From an uncultured Bacteroidales bacterium (GTDB lineage Bacteria; Bacteroidota; Bacteroidia; Bacteroidales; Muribaculaceae): a stretch of DNA of 64,000 nucleotides. Shown piece after piece: positions 1 through 7,890 of this stretch. Each line of letters begins with the position of its first letter. The stretch's first letter is position 1. The notes under the pieces were generated by a model. That model worked only from the letters and a program-made list of their open reading frames with translations. It searched no databases and was not told the DNA's origin. A program made the translations under genes and the position numbers. The stretch is taken from the NCBI GenBank assembly GCA_902785925.1, contig CADAAI010000014.1, positions 1 through 64,000 on the forward strand. The letters run 5' to 3'.

Positions 1-100
<100 letters not shown>

Positions 101-102
101 GA

Positions 103-133
103 GAGGCCCAGAGAAATCTGGGCCTCTTTTTTT
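103..133 (+). terminator. rRNA operon terminator
   Basis: A perfect 10-bp stem, GAGGCCCAGA at 103-112 and TCTGGGCCTC at 117-126 with a GAAA loop, is followed by a run of T. It sits directly after the 5S rRNA and ends the rRNA operon. Confidence 0.93.
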
Positions 134-191
134 ATATACAGCATTCAATCTGCGTTCGATTCAACTATTTCGCGAGTTGACTAAAATAAGA

Positions 192-222
192 TTGTCTTTC
201 TCGCGTTTTATTATTACCTTTG
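192..222 (+). promoter_or_regulatory. Bacteroidetes-type promoter of histidine kinase gene
   Basis: TTG at 192-194, a 20-nt spacer and TACCTTTG at 215-222 match the -33/-7 promoter consensus of Bacteroidetes. Transcription should start near 229, giving a short 5' UTR before the start codon at 245. Confidence 0.7.
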
Positions 223-244
223 CACATTAATCTCACGCTATAGC

Positions 245-1441
245 ATGTACTTGCGCAATATATATGACTCGCGACGCATCTGGAAGATGGTACTTCTGGC
301 AGTTTCGCTAGTGCTCGTGGCTGTTTTCATCTACTTCTCCAACACGCTGGTGAAGGACCTCGCTAAGCAGGAGCGTGAGCGTATGGAGATATGGGCCGAC
401 GCGACTCGCGAGCTCACTACATCGACCGACACTGATGTTGACTTCCTCTTCCGCATCATACACGGCAACCGCAATATCCCGGTGTTGCTCGTTGATGAGC
501 AGGACAATATTATTGAGCAGCGCAACTTCAAGCTTCCAGAGCCTGCCGATACCGCTAAAATGATTGATGAGTACTCGGCTATAAATAAGAAGTTCCTTGA
601 TAAGAAACTTAAGAAATTGCGCAATTCCACTAATCGCATAGAGATAAAGATTGACGACACAACAAGTCAGATGCTTTACTACGAGGATAGTGACGTGTTA
701 CGTCGTCTTGCCTATTATCCATACATCCAACTCGCGGTAATGCTTCTGTTTCTAGGCATCGCCTACTTTGCGCTCATTAGTGTGAAGAAGGCCGAGCAGA
801 ACAGAGTATGGGTAGGCTTGTCGAAGGAGACGGCTCATCAGCTCGGTACTCCAATTTCGTCTTTGATGGCATGGACGCAAATGCTCGAGTCGATGGGCAT
901 CGATAAGGAGATTATCAGCGACATGGACACCGACGTTCACCGACTCTCGGTGATTGCCGACCGCTTCTCCAAGATTGGCTCTATGCCCGATAAGGAACTC
1001 ACCTTCATTAATGAGGCGGTAGAGAGCAGCCTCACCTATATGCGTACCCGCATCCCCAAACACGTAACGCTAACCGTCCATACCGAGGAGGACAAGAACT
1101 GCGGTGTGATGCTGTGTCAGCCGCTCTTTGAGTGGGTGATGGAGAATCTCACCAAGAATGCGGTTGATGCTATGAGCGGTCAAGGGCGCATAGACATTGT
1201 GGTAACTAGCGATGCTCAGCACGCACACCTCTATGTGAAGGACACTGGCAAGGGCATTCCACGCAAGAACTTTAAGAACGTGTTTAATCCAGGCTTCACG
1301 ACCAAGAAGCGTGGTTGGGGATTGGGACTAACGCTCGTTAAGCGCATCATCGAGGAATATCACGGCGGCAAAATCTTTGTCAAAGAAAGCGAAGTGGGCA
1401 AGGGTACCACTTTCTCGATTGAGATTCCTAAAGTGAAGTAA
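245..1441 (+). CDS. Membrane sensor histidine kinase
   Basis: A 398-residue protein that should autophosphorylate on histidine in response to an envelope or extracytoplasmic cue. There are two membrane segments at about residues 14-34 and 158-178, bracketing a sensor region of about 125 residues with no recognisable domain. The phospho-acceptor helix contains KETAHQLGTP, with the histidine at residue 198. The HATPase region shows the N box (ENLTKNAVDAM), the G1 box (DTGKGIP) and the G2 box (GWGLGLTLVKRI). No response-regulator gene lies beside it, so this is an orphan kinase in this window. The MBL-fold gene starts 27 nt downstream and may be co-transcribed. The kinase class is certain; its signal and partner are unknown. 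Confidence 0.92.
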   Translation: MYLRNIYDSRRIWKMVLLAVSLVLVAVFIYFSNTLVKDLAKQERERMEIWADATRELTTSTDTDVDFLFRIIHGNRNIPVLLVDEQDNIIEQRNFKLPEPADTAKMIDEYSAINKKFLDKKLKKLRNSTNRIEIKIDDTTSQMLYYEDSDVLRRLAYYPYIQLAVMLLFLGIAYFALISVKKAEQNRVWVGLSKETAHQLGTPISSLMAWTQMLESMGIDKEIISDMDTDVHRLSVIADRFSKIGSMPDKELTFINEAVESSLTYMRTRIPKHVTLTVHTEEDKNCGVMLCQPLFEWVMENLTKNAVDAMSGQGRIDIVVTSDAQHAHLYVKDTGKGIPRKNFKNVFNPGFTTKKRGWGLGLTLVKRIIEEYHGGKIFVKESEVGKGTTFSIEIPKVK

Positions 1442-1468
1442 ATAGTTATTCTATACTTTGAATTTACT

Positions 1469-2281
1469 TTGGTTACATCGCAATATATAAAGATGCTCGG
1501 CACAGGCAGCGCCATGTGCACCCGGTGCTACAACACCTGCTTTTACCTAAAGTCGCAGGCGGGGCAGCTCATGGTTGACGCTGGCGGCGGCAATGGCATT
1601 TTTCGTCAGCTTTATCGAGCAGGTATAGACTATACCCAGATTCGCAACCTCTTCGTCACCCACGTACACACCGACCATATCATGGGCGTCATTTGGCTCA
1701 TTCGCAAGATATCACCGCTGCAGTACAAGGGCAAATACCACGGCATCTTCACCATTTATTGCCCGCGTGAGGTCAAGGAGGCGCTAGAGACCATGTGCCG
1801 CATTATGATACCCGCCAAGATACTCTCGGCGGTAGGCAGTACCATCATCCTGCGCGAGGTCACCGACGGTGAGACGCTATCTGTCGACGACATGCAGGTC
1901 ACCTTTTTCGACATAGGATCTGATAAGACACTCCAGTATGGCTTTTCGGCGCTAATGCCTGATGGGCAGCACGTAGTATGTCTGGGCGATGAGCCCTATA
2001 AGCCCACAAGTGAGCGCTATGTCAAGTGTTGCGACTGGCTCTTGTGCGAGGCCTTCTGCATGTACCGCGACCGTGAGCAGTTTCGTCCCTACGAGAAGCA
2101 CCACAGCACGGTTCTCGATGCTGGTAAGCTCGCTCAAGAGTTGCAGGTTAAGAACTTGCTGCTGTACCACACCGAAGACACCCGTCTGATGGCGCGACGT
2201 GACAACTACAGCGCCGAAGCGCGCACTGTCTTCACAGGCAACATCCATGTTCCAATGGACCTAGAGACGGTATATCTCTAG
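1469..2281 (+). CDS. MBL-fold metal-dependent hydrolase (RNase Z-like)
   Basis: A 270-residue cytoplasmic metallo-beta-lactamase-fold protein. The strand LGTGSA near the N terminus and the metal-binding motif THVHTDHIMG (HxHxDH) are typical of the RNase Z / arylsulfatase-like branch; later histidines (EKHHSTVLDAG, LLYHTEDT) complete a two-metal site. TTG at 1469 is chosen because an ATG at 1493 would begin inside the first beta strand, though 1493 cannot be excluded. The gene follows the histidine kinase closely and is followed by a strong terminator. Family members hydrolyse phosphodiesters or related esters; no specific substrate can be assigned. Confidence 0.85.
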   Translation: MVTSQYIKMLGTGSAMCTRCYNTCFYLKSQAGQLMVDAGGGNGIFRQLYRAGIDYTQIRNLFVTHVHTDHIMGVIWLIRKISPLQYKGKYHGIFTIYCPREVKEALETMCRIMIPAKILSAVGSTIILREVTDGETLSVDDMQVTFFDIGSDKTLQYGFSALMPDGQHVVCLGDEPYKPTSERYVKCCDWLLCEAFCMYRDREQFRPYEKHHSTVLDAGKLAQELQVKNLLLYHTEDTRLMARRDNYSAEARTVFTGNIHVPMDLETVYL

Positions 2282-2304
2282 TAGAGGAGTACAGAGTGGA
2301 GAAT

Positions 2305-2342
2305 AAAACGCCGAGGGCATAATTATGTCCTCGGCGTTTTTT
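2305..2342. terminator. Bidirectional terminator between MBL gene and rpsU
   Basis: AAAACGCCGAGG at 2305-2316 pairs with CCTCGGCGTTTT at 2329-2340. T-rich flanks on both strands let it serve the two convergent genes. Confidence 0.88.
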
Positions 2343-2388
2343 GTAACAAGAGAAATTGTGTTTTTGCTCGGTAGTGAGCTTGTGTTTT

Positions 2389-2583
2389 TTAGAGCTCCTC
2401 GCTGGTGTGGAGGTGCTGCACGTAAACAGCCTTCATCATCTTTTTGCGGTTGATGACGCTTGGTTTCTCAAACTGCTGACGCTGGCGTAACTGTTTGATG
2501 ATGCCAGTGCGCTCTGATTTTCTCTTGAATTTCTTTAAGGCGCGCTCGATGTTCTCGCCTTCTTTAACTGGAACGATAATCAT
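2389..2583 (-). CDS. rpsU: 30S ribosomal protein bS21
   Basis: A 64-residue basic protein starting MIIVPVKEGENIERALKKFK, the canonical bS21 N terminus, followed by the KRKSERTG segment and a basic C-terminal helix. bS21 sits on the 30S platform near the 3' end of 16S rRNA. Published work on Flavobacteriia ties bS21 to occlusion of the anti-Shine-Dalgarno and reports an unusually strong SD in front of its own gene there. Here the bases just upstream of the start (AACATTTACATT on the coding strand) contain no SD. The gene is monocistronic, with a promoter far upstream and a long structured leader. Confidence 0.96.
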   Translation of the reverse strand: MIIVPVKEGENIERALKKFKRKSERTGIIKQLRQRQQFEKPSVINRKKMMKAVYVQHLHTSEEL

Positions 2584-2875
2584 AATGTAAATGTTTTAAA
2601 TTATTTGTTATTGAATTGATTTTCTGTTTGTTTTGTCACCGCTATGCGCATAGCGCGGGCGACATATTGTTAGCGGACTGCTATTGTCCACTAGCCTGAA
2701 AGTTTTTTAAAAAAATTGTTTGAATCCCGCTTTGATGGTCACCCCGCGGCACAATCATCTTGCGATTGCACCTGCAGGCAAGGCAGTGCGGTCTGCCTTT
2801 TGAGATGGGTTATATGTCTGTTTCTCAGTTGTTTTTGGTGGTTAAAACAAACCTCCTTTCAATTTTAATGCCTGC
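2584..2875 (-). promoter_or_regulatory. Long structured 5' leader of rpsU
   Basis: About 285 nt lie between the predicted promoter and rpsU with no credible ORF. Read on the minus strand it holds several hairpins: AAGGCAG/CTGCCTT with a 6-nt loop (2780-2799), GCAATC paired with GATTGTGC (about 2750-2770), AGTGGAC/GTCCGCT with a 7-nt loop (about 2672-2693) and a GCTATGCGCATAGC palindrome (2641-2654). This density of stems suggests a regulatory leader, perhaps autoregulatory, but no named RNA family is recognised. Confidence 0.45.
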
Positions 2876-2903
2876 AAAGGTAGTAAAAATTTTTGAACCA
2901 CAA
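2875..2903 (-). promoter_or_regulatory. Probable rpsU promoter
   Basis: On the minus strand TACCTTTG (2875-2882) has a TTTTG element 18 nt upstream (CAA on plus at 2901-2903). Its strong -7 match implies a start near 2868. Confidence 0.55.
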
Positions 2904-3248
2904 AAGAAATTGGGAATAAAAAGGAGAGAAGTGAGAAGTGAGAGGAGAGAGGTGAGAGAGGCTGCGCGTGTATGGTTTTTTCAGACTATGAAGGACAAAA
3001 AGAAATGTTTTCATTGGATGCTATTTATTTAGCCTTTCGGCTTGTGGTTATTAAGGACAATTAACTCTGTTTCGTGCCGCGCTGCGTGTCTGAATCAATA
3101 CAGAATGAACAATTTAGGCCGACACGCTAAGATGTCGCGGGGTGGGTGCTGCGCTTAAAATTGAATTAGAATTGCAAGAAGGTGGGGGTTGGAATGGCAT
3201 TTTTGTTGTTTTTTTGGAGGTTATTGTGGCAAATTAAAGTAAAAGTGT
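2904..3248. other. Intergenic region with no supported gene
   Basis: This divergent spacer between rpsU and psd contains a purine-rich, repeated GAGAAGTGAGA-type tract (about 2925-2965) and a large inverted repeat: GCGTGTC at 3084-3090 with GACACGC at 3121-3127, extended outside by CCGCG (3077-3081) and CGCGG (3136-3140). A 90-codon ORF starting at 2760 crosses the low-complexity tract and has no protein-like features. No gene is called. Confidence 0.5.
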
Positions 3249-3256
3249 TAACTTTG
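3224..3256 (+). promoter_or_regulatory. Probable promoter of psd-pssA operon
   Basis: TAACTTTG at 3249-3256 matches the -7 consensus, with TTG at 3224-3226 at a slightly long 22-nt spacing. It leads into psd at 3287. Confidence 0.5.
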
Positions 3257-3286
3257 CCGATTAAAAGCATTATTAATTAGAGATAA

Positions 3287-3967
3287 ATGAAAGTAAAGAT
3301 ACATAGGGAGGGCCAAAATATCATTTTTGTGTTGCTGCTGATATTACTTGCCATCAACATCCCCGCTTATTTATTTATCGAGCTCAAATGGATACCCATT
3401 GTGCTGATAGTATTGAGCGTGATTACCTTTGCGTTGGTGATTAACTTTTTCAGGTTACCTCAGCGTCATTTCAAGGGAGACCAGGATGGTGTTGTTGTAT
3501 CGAGCGTTGACGGCAAGGTAGTTGCCCTTGAGGAAGTGTATGAGGGCGAGTACCTGCACAAGAACGTGATACAGCTCTCGGTGTTCATGTCGGTATTTAA
3601 CGTGCACGCCAACTGGGTACCACTGAAGGGCAAGGTGAAATATGTTAAGCACCATGCTGGCCGCTTCTTGGCTGCTTATCTTCCAAAGTCGAGCACCGAT
3701 AACGAGCGCTCGGCCATCGTGATAGAGAGTGAGAAGAATGGCGAGGACGTGCTGGTTCGCCAGATCGCTGGCGCCATTGCACGCCGCATCGTAACCTATG
3801 TAGAAGCCGATGATGAAGTCGATATTGACGACTTCATTGGTTTCATCAAGTTTGGTTCGCGCGTGGACATCTACTTGCCTCTTGACAGCGAGATTCTCGT
3901 GAAGCTGGGCGACACTACTACTGGTGGCATCACGCCAATAGCAAGGCTGAAAGGGAGAGAAAATTAA
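3287..3967 (+). CDS. psd: Phosphatidylserine decarboxylase proenzyme
   Basis: A 226-residue enzyme that decarboxylates phosphatidylserine to phosphatidylethanolamine at the inner membrane. Two hydrophobic segments (about 11-31 and 35-54) anchor the N terminus. The family signature includes FMSVFNVHANWVP, with conserved histidines, and the self-cleavage site FGSRVD, in which Ser191 would become the pyruvoyl group of the alpha chain. The short length matches the archaeal/Bacteroidetes-type Psd rather than the longer E. coli form. It is the first gene of a cluster with pssA, which makes its substrate, 30 nt downstream. Confidence 0.95.
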   Translation: MKVKIHREGQNIIFVLLLILLAINIPAYLFIELKWIPIVLIVLSVITFALVINFFRLPQRHFKGDQDGVVVSSVDGKVVALEEVYEGEYLHKNVIQLSVFMSVFNVHANWVPLKGKVKYVKHHAGRFLAAYLPKSSTDNERSAIVIESEKNGEDVLVRQIAGAIARRIVTYVEADDEVDIDDFIGFIKFGSRVDIYLPLDSEILVKLGDTTTGGITPIARLKGREN

Positions 3968-3997
3968 GTTTTTAGTTGTTAGATTTTCTAGAGATAA

Positions 3998-4711
3998 GTG
4001 AGAATACTGGAAAACATAAAGAATAACATTCCTAACGGTATCACGTGCCTAAACCTGCTGTGTGGCGCGCTCGCCATCATTGTGGCGTTCAACCCTTTTG
4101 ATACCATGCTGTTGGGACTTCAGGGCTACCAATGGGCATTTATCTTGATAGGTCTGGCGGCAGTTGCCGACTTTTGCGACGGCCTAGTTGCGCGCCTGCT
4201 TCATGCGGTGTCGCCACTGGGCGCTGAACTCGACTCGCTGAGCGACTGTGTGAGCTTCGGTCTAGCTCCTGCCCTTATCCTTTATAACGTGATGACAGTG
4301 GCAGGCTGCCCCTTGTGGATGTGCTACATTAGCTTAATGATTCCCATTTTTGGTGCATTGCGGCTGGCCCGTTTCAACGTGGACACTAACCAGACGACCA
4401 CGTTTACTGGTCTGCCTATTCCCGCTAACGCCATATTTTGGATTGGGTTTATCAATTATTATGCTACTCACCACAATGTGAATAGCTGGATAATCGTGGC
4501 GCTTATCGTGGCGCTGTCACTGCTGATGGTGTGCAACTTGCGCATGTTCTCGCTCAAGATTCACGGCTTCGGCCTTAAAGAGAGCTATCGCCAGTATGTA
4601 CTCATTGCAGGTTCGGTAGTGTTTGTGGTTCTTGCTGGGGTTTCGGGCCTTGCTTGCATCATCGTGTTCTATGTGCTGATGTCGCTCCTTTTCAAGGAGA
4701 AGGAAGCTTGA
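3998..4711 (+). CDS. pssA: CDP-diacylglycerol-serine O-phosphatidyltransferase
   Basis: A 237-residue integral membrane enzyme that makes phosphatidylserine from CDP-diacylglycerol and serine. It carries the CDP-alcohol phosphatidyltransferase motif DG-x2-AR-x8-G-x3-D-x3-D, seen as CDGLVARL followed by GAELDSLSD. Hydrophobic segments span most of the length. The start codon is GTG, which places NNIPNGITCLNLLCG at the usual N-terminal position. It lies immediately after psd, so the two steps to phosphatidylethanolamine are encoded together. Confidence 0.95.
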   Translation: MRILENIKNNIPNGITCLNLLCGALAIIVAFNPFDTMLLGLQGYQWAFILIGLAAVADFCDGLVARLLHAVSPLGAELDSLSDCVSFGLAPALILYNVMTVAGCPLWMCYISLMIPIFGALRLARFNVDTNQTTTFTGLPIPANAIFWIGFINYYATHHNVNSWIIVALIVALSLLMVCNLRMFSLKIHGFGLKESYRQYVLIAGSVVFVVLAGVSGLACIIVFYVLMSLLFKEKEA

Positions 4712-4757
4712 TTTGGCATAGTTTTTGCTGTTAGTATTACATCTCTGTTATTTTGCT

Positions 4758-5096
4758 ATGGGATTATTTTGGCTCATATTATTCATTTTGATACTCATCT
4801 GGATTGCCTCACCCATCATTAGGGTGTGGCGCAAGGTGCGTCAGTTTCAGGACGAATACACGCGCACGATGAACCAGACGCAGCAGCAATCGTCAGGCAG
4901 CGTCAACGATGAGCCTCAGGAGAAGTCGATGGCAGACCGTTACCGCAAATATAGCGAAACTACGGCCGAGAATGTCGACTTTGAGGAACTAGAAGGGAAG
5001 ATGGAGGAGACTGCCGACAGCAACGTGGGGCAGGAGAGAACGACTCGCTACCAGGAAGAGGTAATCAGCGACGCAGAATATGAGGAAATCCCATAA
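4758..5096 (+). CDS. DUF4834-like small membrane protein
   Basis: A 112-residue protein with one strongly hydrophobic N-terminal helix (about residues 2-20) followed by a charged, Gln/Glu-rich cytoplasmic tail. The reading frame is open upstream to a TTG at 4725, but the ATG at 4758 gives the MGLFWLILF start expected of the DUF4834 family that commonly follows pssA in Bacteroidales. Function unknown; the position suggests a link to phospholipid synthesis or membrane assembly. Confidence 0.75.
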   Translation: MGLFWLILFILILIWIASPIIRVWRKVRQFQDEYTRTMNQTQQQSSGSVNDEPQEKSMADRYRKYSETTAENVDFEELEGKMEETADSNVGQERTTRYQEEVISDAEYEEIP

Positions 5097-5110
5097 TTAA
5101 GGAATAAGTG

Positions 5111-5133
5111 AAGCCGCTGATGCGGCTTTTTTT
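5111..5133 (+). terminator. Terminator after psd-pssA cluster
   Basis: AAGCCGC (5111-5117), a TGAT loop and GCGGCTT (5122-5128) are followed by a T run. It lies between convergent genes. Confidence 0.85.
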
Positions 5134-5161
5134 ATGCACAATGTATTTTTAGGGGAAAGGA

Positions 5162-6658
5162 TTACTTGAAGAAGCGGCCGATAACGGGAGCTTTGGAGAG
5201 CATATCGCCGAGGTGCTCGCGCTTGTAGATTACGGCAACAAAGACAAGCATTAAGGCAGTGCGATAAGTGACGTTGAGCCAAGTGGAGTCGAACTTCACG
5301 AGCACGCATGCGGCATAGATTACCGCGGCAACTACAGTGTAGATGCCAATGTCCTTGAGCGGATAGTTGATGGGGTAGTATTTCTGTCCGAAGAAATAGC
5401 TCAAAACCATAGAAATGCCGTAGCCTGCAAAACCTCCCCATGCGCAAGCCATGTATCCGAACTTGGGCACGAGCAGGATGTTGATAGCAATGAGTACTGC
5501 GCATCCGATGCCCGAGAAATAGGCTCCCCAAATGGTCTTGTCGATGAGTTTGTACCAGAAAGAGAGGTTGAAGTAAATGCCCATCATAATTTCGGCCGCC
5601 ATGACAATGGGCACGACCTTAAGGCCCTCCCAATAGTCGGGGGCGATGATGTACTTGAGAATGTCGAGCCATGCAATGACAGCGAGGAACGCGAGCAACG
5701 TGAAGATGATGAAATACTTCATTGCGGTGGCGTAGGTCTCTTTGTTGTCCTTATCGCTGCTCTTGCCAAAGACAAACGGCTCGTAGGCATAGCGGAATGC
5801 CTGGGTGATGAGCGCCATGATCATAGCAATCTTGCAGGCAGCGCCATAGATTCCCAGCTGCACACGGCCGTTTGGAGTTGGGTCGAGCTTGGGATAGAGA
5901 ATCTTGTCGGCGGTCTGGTTAAGGATGCCCGCGATTCCGAGGACGAGCAATGGCCAGCTATAGCCCAACATGCGCTTGAGCAACTTGCGGTCAAGCACGT
6001 ATTTCACTCCGATGAGCTCCTTCCAAAAGAAGAAGGTGATTGTGCCAGTGCACACGAGGTTGAGATAGAAGGCGTAGCCGGCTCCCACTGTGGGGTCATA
6101 GATTTTGCCAATGACATCGGGATGGCTCTTATAAAGAGCTGGCAACCACAGGAAGAAGCAGAGGTTGAGGAAGATGTTCAGAATGATGAAGAGAAGCTTG
6201 AGAGCGGCAAACTTGATTGGTTTGTGCTTGTAGCGCAAGTAGGCAAATGGGATGGCTTGGAAGGCATCGAGGGCTACGACGACTGCCATGACGCCGATAT
6301 AGCTCGGGTGGTCGGCGTACCCCATCGCTGGCGCAATCCATGGCAAGAATCCGAGCACCGTAGCTATGAACGCTAGCGCCACTATACCTACGGCAATGAG
6401 GGTAGTGCTATAGACGGTGTTAGGGTTTTCCTCGCTCTTGTTGGCAAAGCGGAAAAAGGTGGTTTCCATGCCAAAGGTGAGGATAACGAGCAGCAGTGCT
6501 ACGTAGCCGTAGATGTTGGTGATGACGCCATATCCACCCGATGCAGCGCTGAGGCTCTGAGTGTAGAGCGGCACGAGGAGGTAGTTGAGGAAGCGTCCAA
6601 CAATGCTGCTGAATCCATAGATGACTGTATCTTTAGCCAGCGATTTTAAGTTTGCCAT
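5162..6658 (-). CDS. Polysaccharide / lipopolysaccharide flippase (MOP superfamily)
   Basis: A 498-residue polytopic membrane protein with about 12-14 hydrophobic helices from start to finish. The N terminus (LAKDTVIYGFSSIVGRFLNYLL) is typical of Wzx-type oligosaccharide flippases, which move lipid-linked glycans across the inner membrane. Its start lies 30 nt after the ruvB stop on the same strand, so it probably shares the ruvB transcript, a pairing that is common in Bacteroidales. No glycosyltransferases lie next to it, so the transported glycan cannot be named. Confidence 0.88.
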   Translation of the reverse strand: MANLKSLAKDTVIYGFSSIVGRFLNYLLVPLYTQSLSAASGGYGVITNIYGYVALLLVILTFGMETTFFRFANKSEENPNTVYSTTLIAVGIVALAFIATVLGFLPWIAPAMGYADHPSYIGVMAVVVALDAFQAIPFAYLRYKHKPIKFAALKLLFIILNIFLNLCFFLWLPALYKSHPDVIGKIYDPTVGAGYAFYLNLVCTGTITFFFWKELIGVKYVLDRKLLKRMLGYSWPLLVLGIAGILNQTADKILYPKLDPTPNGRVQLGIYGAACKIAMIMALITQAFRYAYEPFVFGKSSDKDNKETYATAMKYFIIFTLLAFLAVIAWLDILKYIIAPDYWEGLKVVPIVMAAEIMMGIYFNLSFWYKLIDKTIWGAYFSGIGCAVLIAINILLVPKFGYMACAWGGFAGYGISMVLSYFFGQKYYPINYPLKDIGIYTVVAAVIYAACVLVKFDSTWLNVTYRTALMLVFVAVIYKREHLGDMLSKAPVIGRFFK

Positions 6659-6688
6659 TTCTTTCTCTCGTTTTTCTCGTTTACTTGT

Positions 6689-7717
6689 TTAAAACAGGCT
6701 ACCCTGCTCGTCGGGTCGTAATGGCCTGTCGATTTTGAGGTGGCTGAAGGCGTGGTCGGTTGCGACACGTCCTCGAGGCGTGCGCTTGATGAATCCCTCC
6801 TTGATGAGGAAAGGCTCGTAAACCTCCTCGATAGTACCGGCGTCCTCGTTGAGCGCCGCGGCTAGAGTTGAGAGACCGACGGGTCCTCCGCCAAACTTGT
6901 CGATAATTGTGTGTAGCAACTTGTGGTCGACCTCGTCAAGACCACAAGTGTCGATGTTGAGCGCTTCGAGCGCATAGCGTGCGATATCGGTATCGATTTT
7001 TCCGCTACCCATCACCTGCGCGAAGTCGCGCACTCGTCGTAATAGTGAGTTTGCCACGCGTGGCGTGCCGCGGCTGCGCAGAGCAATCTCTCGGGCGGCA
7101 TCGTCGCTGATGGGCACGTTGAGCAGTCTTGCCGAGCGCTTGATGATTCCCTCGAGCACGTCGTGGTTGTAGTATTCAAGATGGCAGTTGATGCCAAAGC
7201 GAGCGCGAAGCGGTGCTGTGAGGAGTCCACTGCGAGTGGTAGCACCAATCAGTGTGAAGGGAGAGAGTGTGAGTTGCACCGAGCGTGCTCCAGGACCCTT
7301 GTCAATCATAATGTCGATGCGGTAGTCTTCCATTGCCGAGTAGAGATATTCCTCGACGATGGGACTTAGACGGTGTATTTCGTCGATGAAGAGTACATCG
7401 TTCTCCTCAAGCGAAGTGAGTAGTCCGGCGAGGTCGCCAGGCTTGTCGAGCACGGGCCCGCTAGTGACCTTGAAGCCGACACCCATCTCGTTAGCAATGA
7501 TGCTCGAGAGTGTGGTCTTGCCCAGTCCAGGAGGTCCGTAGAACAGGGTGTGGTCGAGCGCTTCGCCACGCTGTCGTGCCGCAGCAACAAAGACCTTGAG
7601 GTTGCTGATGATGCCATCTTGGCCTGCAAAGTCGCTGAATCGCGTGGGGCGTAGTGACTTCTCAAACTCGCGGTCGGCACTGGTGCGTTCTTCTCTTATG
7701 TCGAAATCGTCGTTCAT
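6689..7717 (-). CDS. ruvB: Holliday junction branch migration helicase RuvB
   Basis: A 342-residue AAA+ motor that drives RuvA-bound Holliday junction migration. Walker A is GPPGLGKTT, Walker B is DEIHR, the sensor region reads IGATTRSG, and the C-terminal winged helix contains RTPRGRVAT, all as in RuvB. The length matches the family. ruvA and ruvC are not adjacent. The flippase gene follows on the same strand. Confidence 0.98.
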   Translation of the reverse strand: MNDDFDIREERTSADREFEKSLRPTRFSDFAGQDGIISNLKVFVAAARQRGEALDHTLFYGPPGLGKTTLSSIIANEMGVGFKVTSGPVLDKPGDLAGLLTSLEENDVLFIDEIHRLSPIVEEYLYSAMEDYRIDIMIDKGPGARSVQLTLSPFTLIGATTRSGLLTAPLRARFGINCHLEYYNHDVLEGIIKRSARLLNVPISDDAAREIALRSRGTPRVANSLLRRVRDFAQVMGSGKIDTDIARYALEALNIDTCGLDEVDHKLLHTIIDKFGGGPVGLSTLAAALNEDAGTIEEVYEPFLIKEGFIKRTPRGRVATDHAFSHLKIDRPLRPDEQGSLF

Positions 7718-7741
7718 ATTGAGTGATTGGTTCTAGAAGTG

Positions 7742-7770
7742 CAAAATTAGTAATAAAAACCCAAAAGCAA
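7742..7770 (-). promoter_or_regulatory. Probable ruvB promoter
   Basis: On the minus strand TAATTTTG (plus 7742-7749) has TTG 18 nt upstream (plus 7768-7770). The promoter lies 25 nt from the start codon. Confidence 0.5.
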
Positions 7771-7800
7771 CAAAAAGAAATCACTTTTTAGTTTTTTTCT

Positions 7801-7830
7801 TTGCCACATGGTATTTTATGCCTATCTTTA
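7801..7830 (+). promoter_or_regulatory. Promoter of mannose-1-phosphate guanylyltransferase gene
   Basis: TTG at 7801-7803, a 19-nt spacer and TATCTTTA at 7823-7830 form a good Bacteroidetes promoter. It overlaps the upstream extension of the reading frame, which therefore cannot be translated. Confidence 0.65.
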
Positions 7831-7890
7831 CACAATAAAAAGAAAAAGAATTTTGTTCTATATTTAGTAGTAATATTACCCTATTGCGAT

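Noticed and set aside
2641..2800. Possible tRNA or SRP RNA within the rpsU leader
   Set aside because: Several stems are present, but no cloverleaf, T-loop motif or SRP Alu/S-domain motif can be built.
2760..3032. 90-codon plus-strand frame in the rpsU-psd spacer
   Set aside because: It crosses the rpsU leader, its promoter and a purine-rich low-complexity tract, and the translation has no domain or signal features.
7801..7890. N-terminal extension of the guanylyltransferase
   Set aside because: A good promoter lies within it, so translation must begin at the later ATG, 7891.
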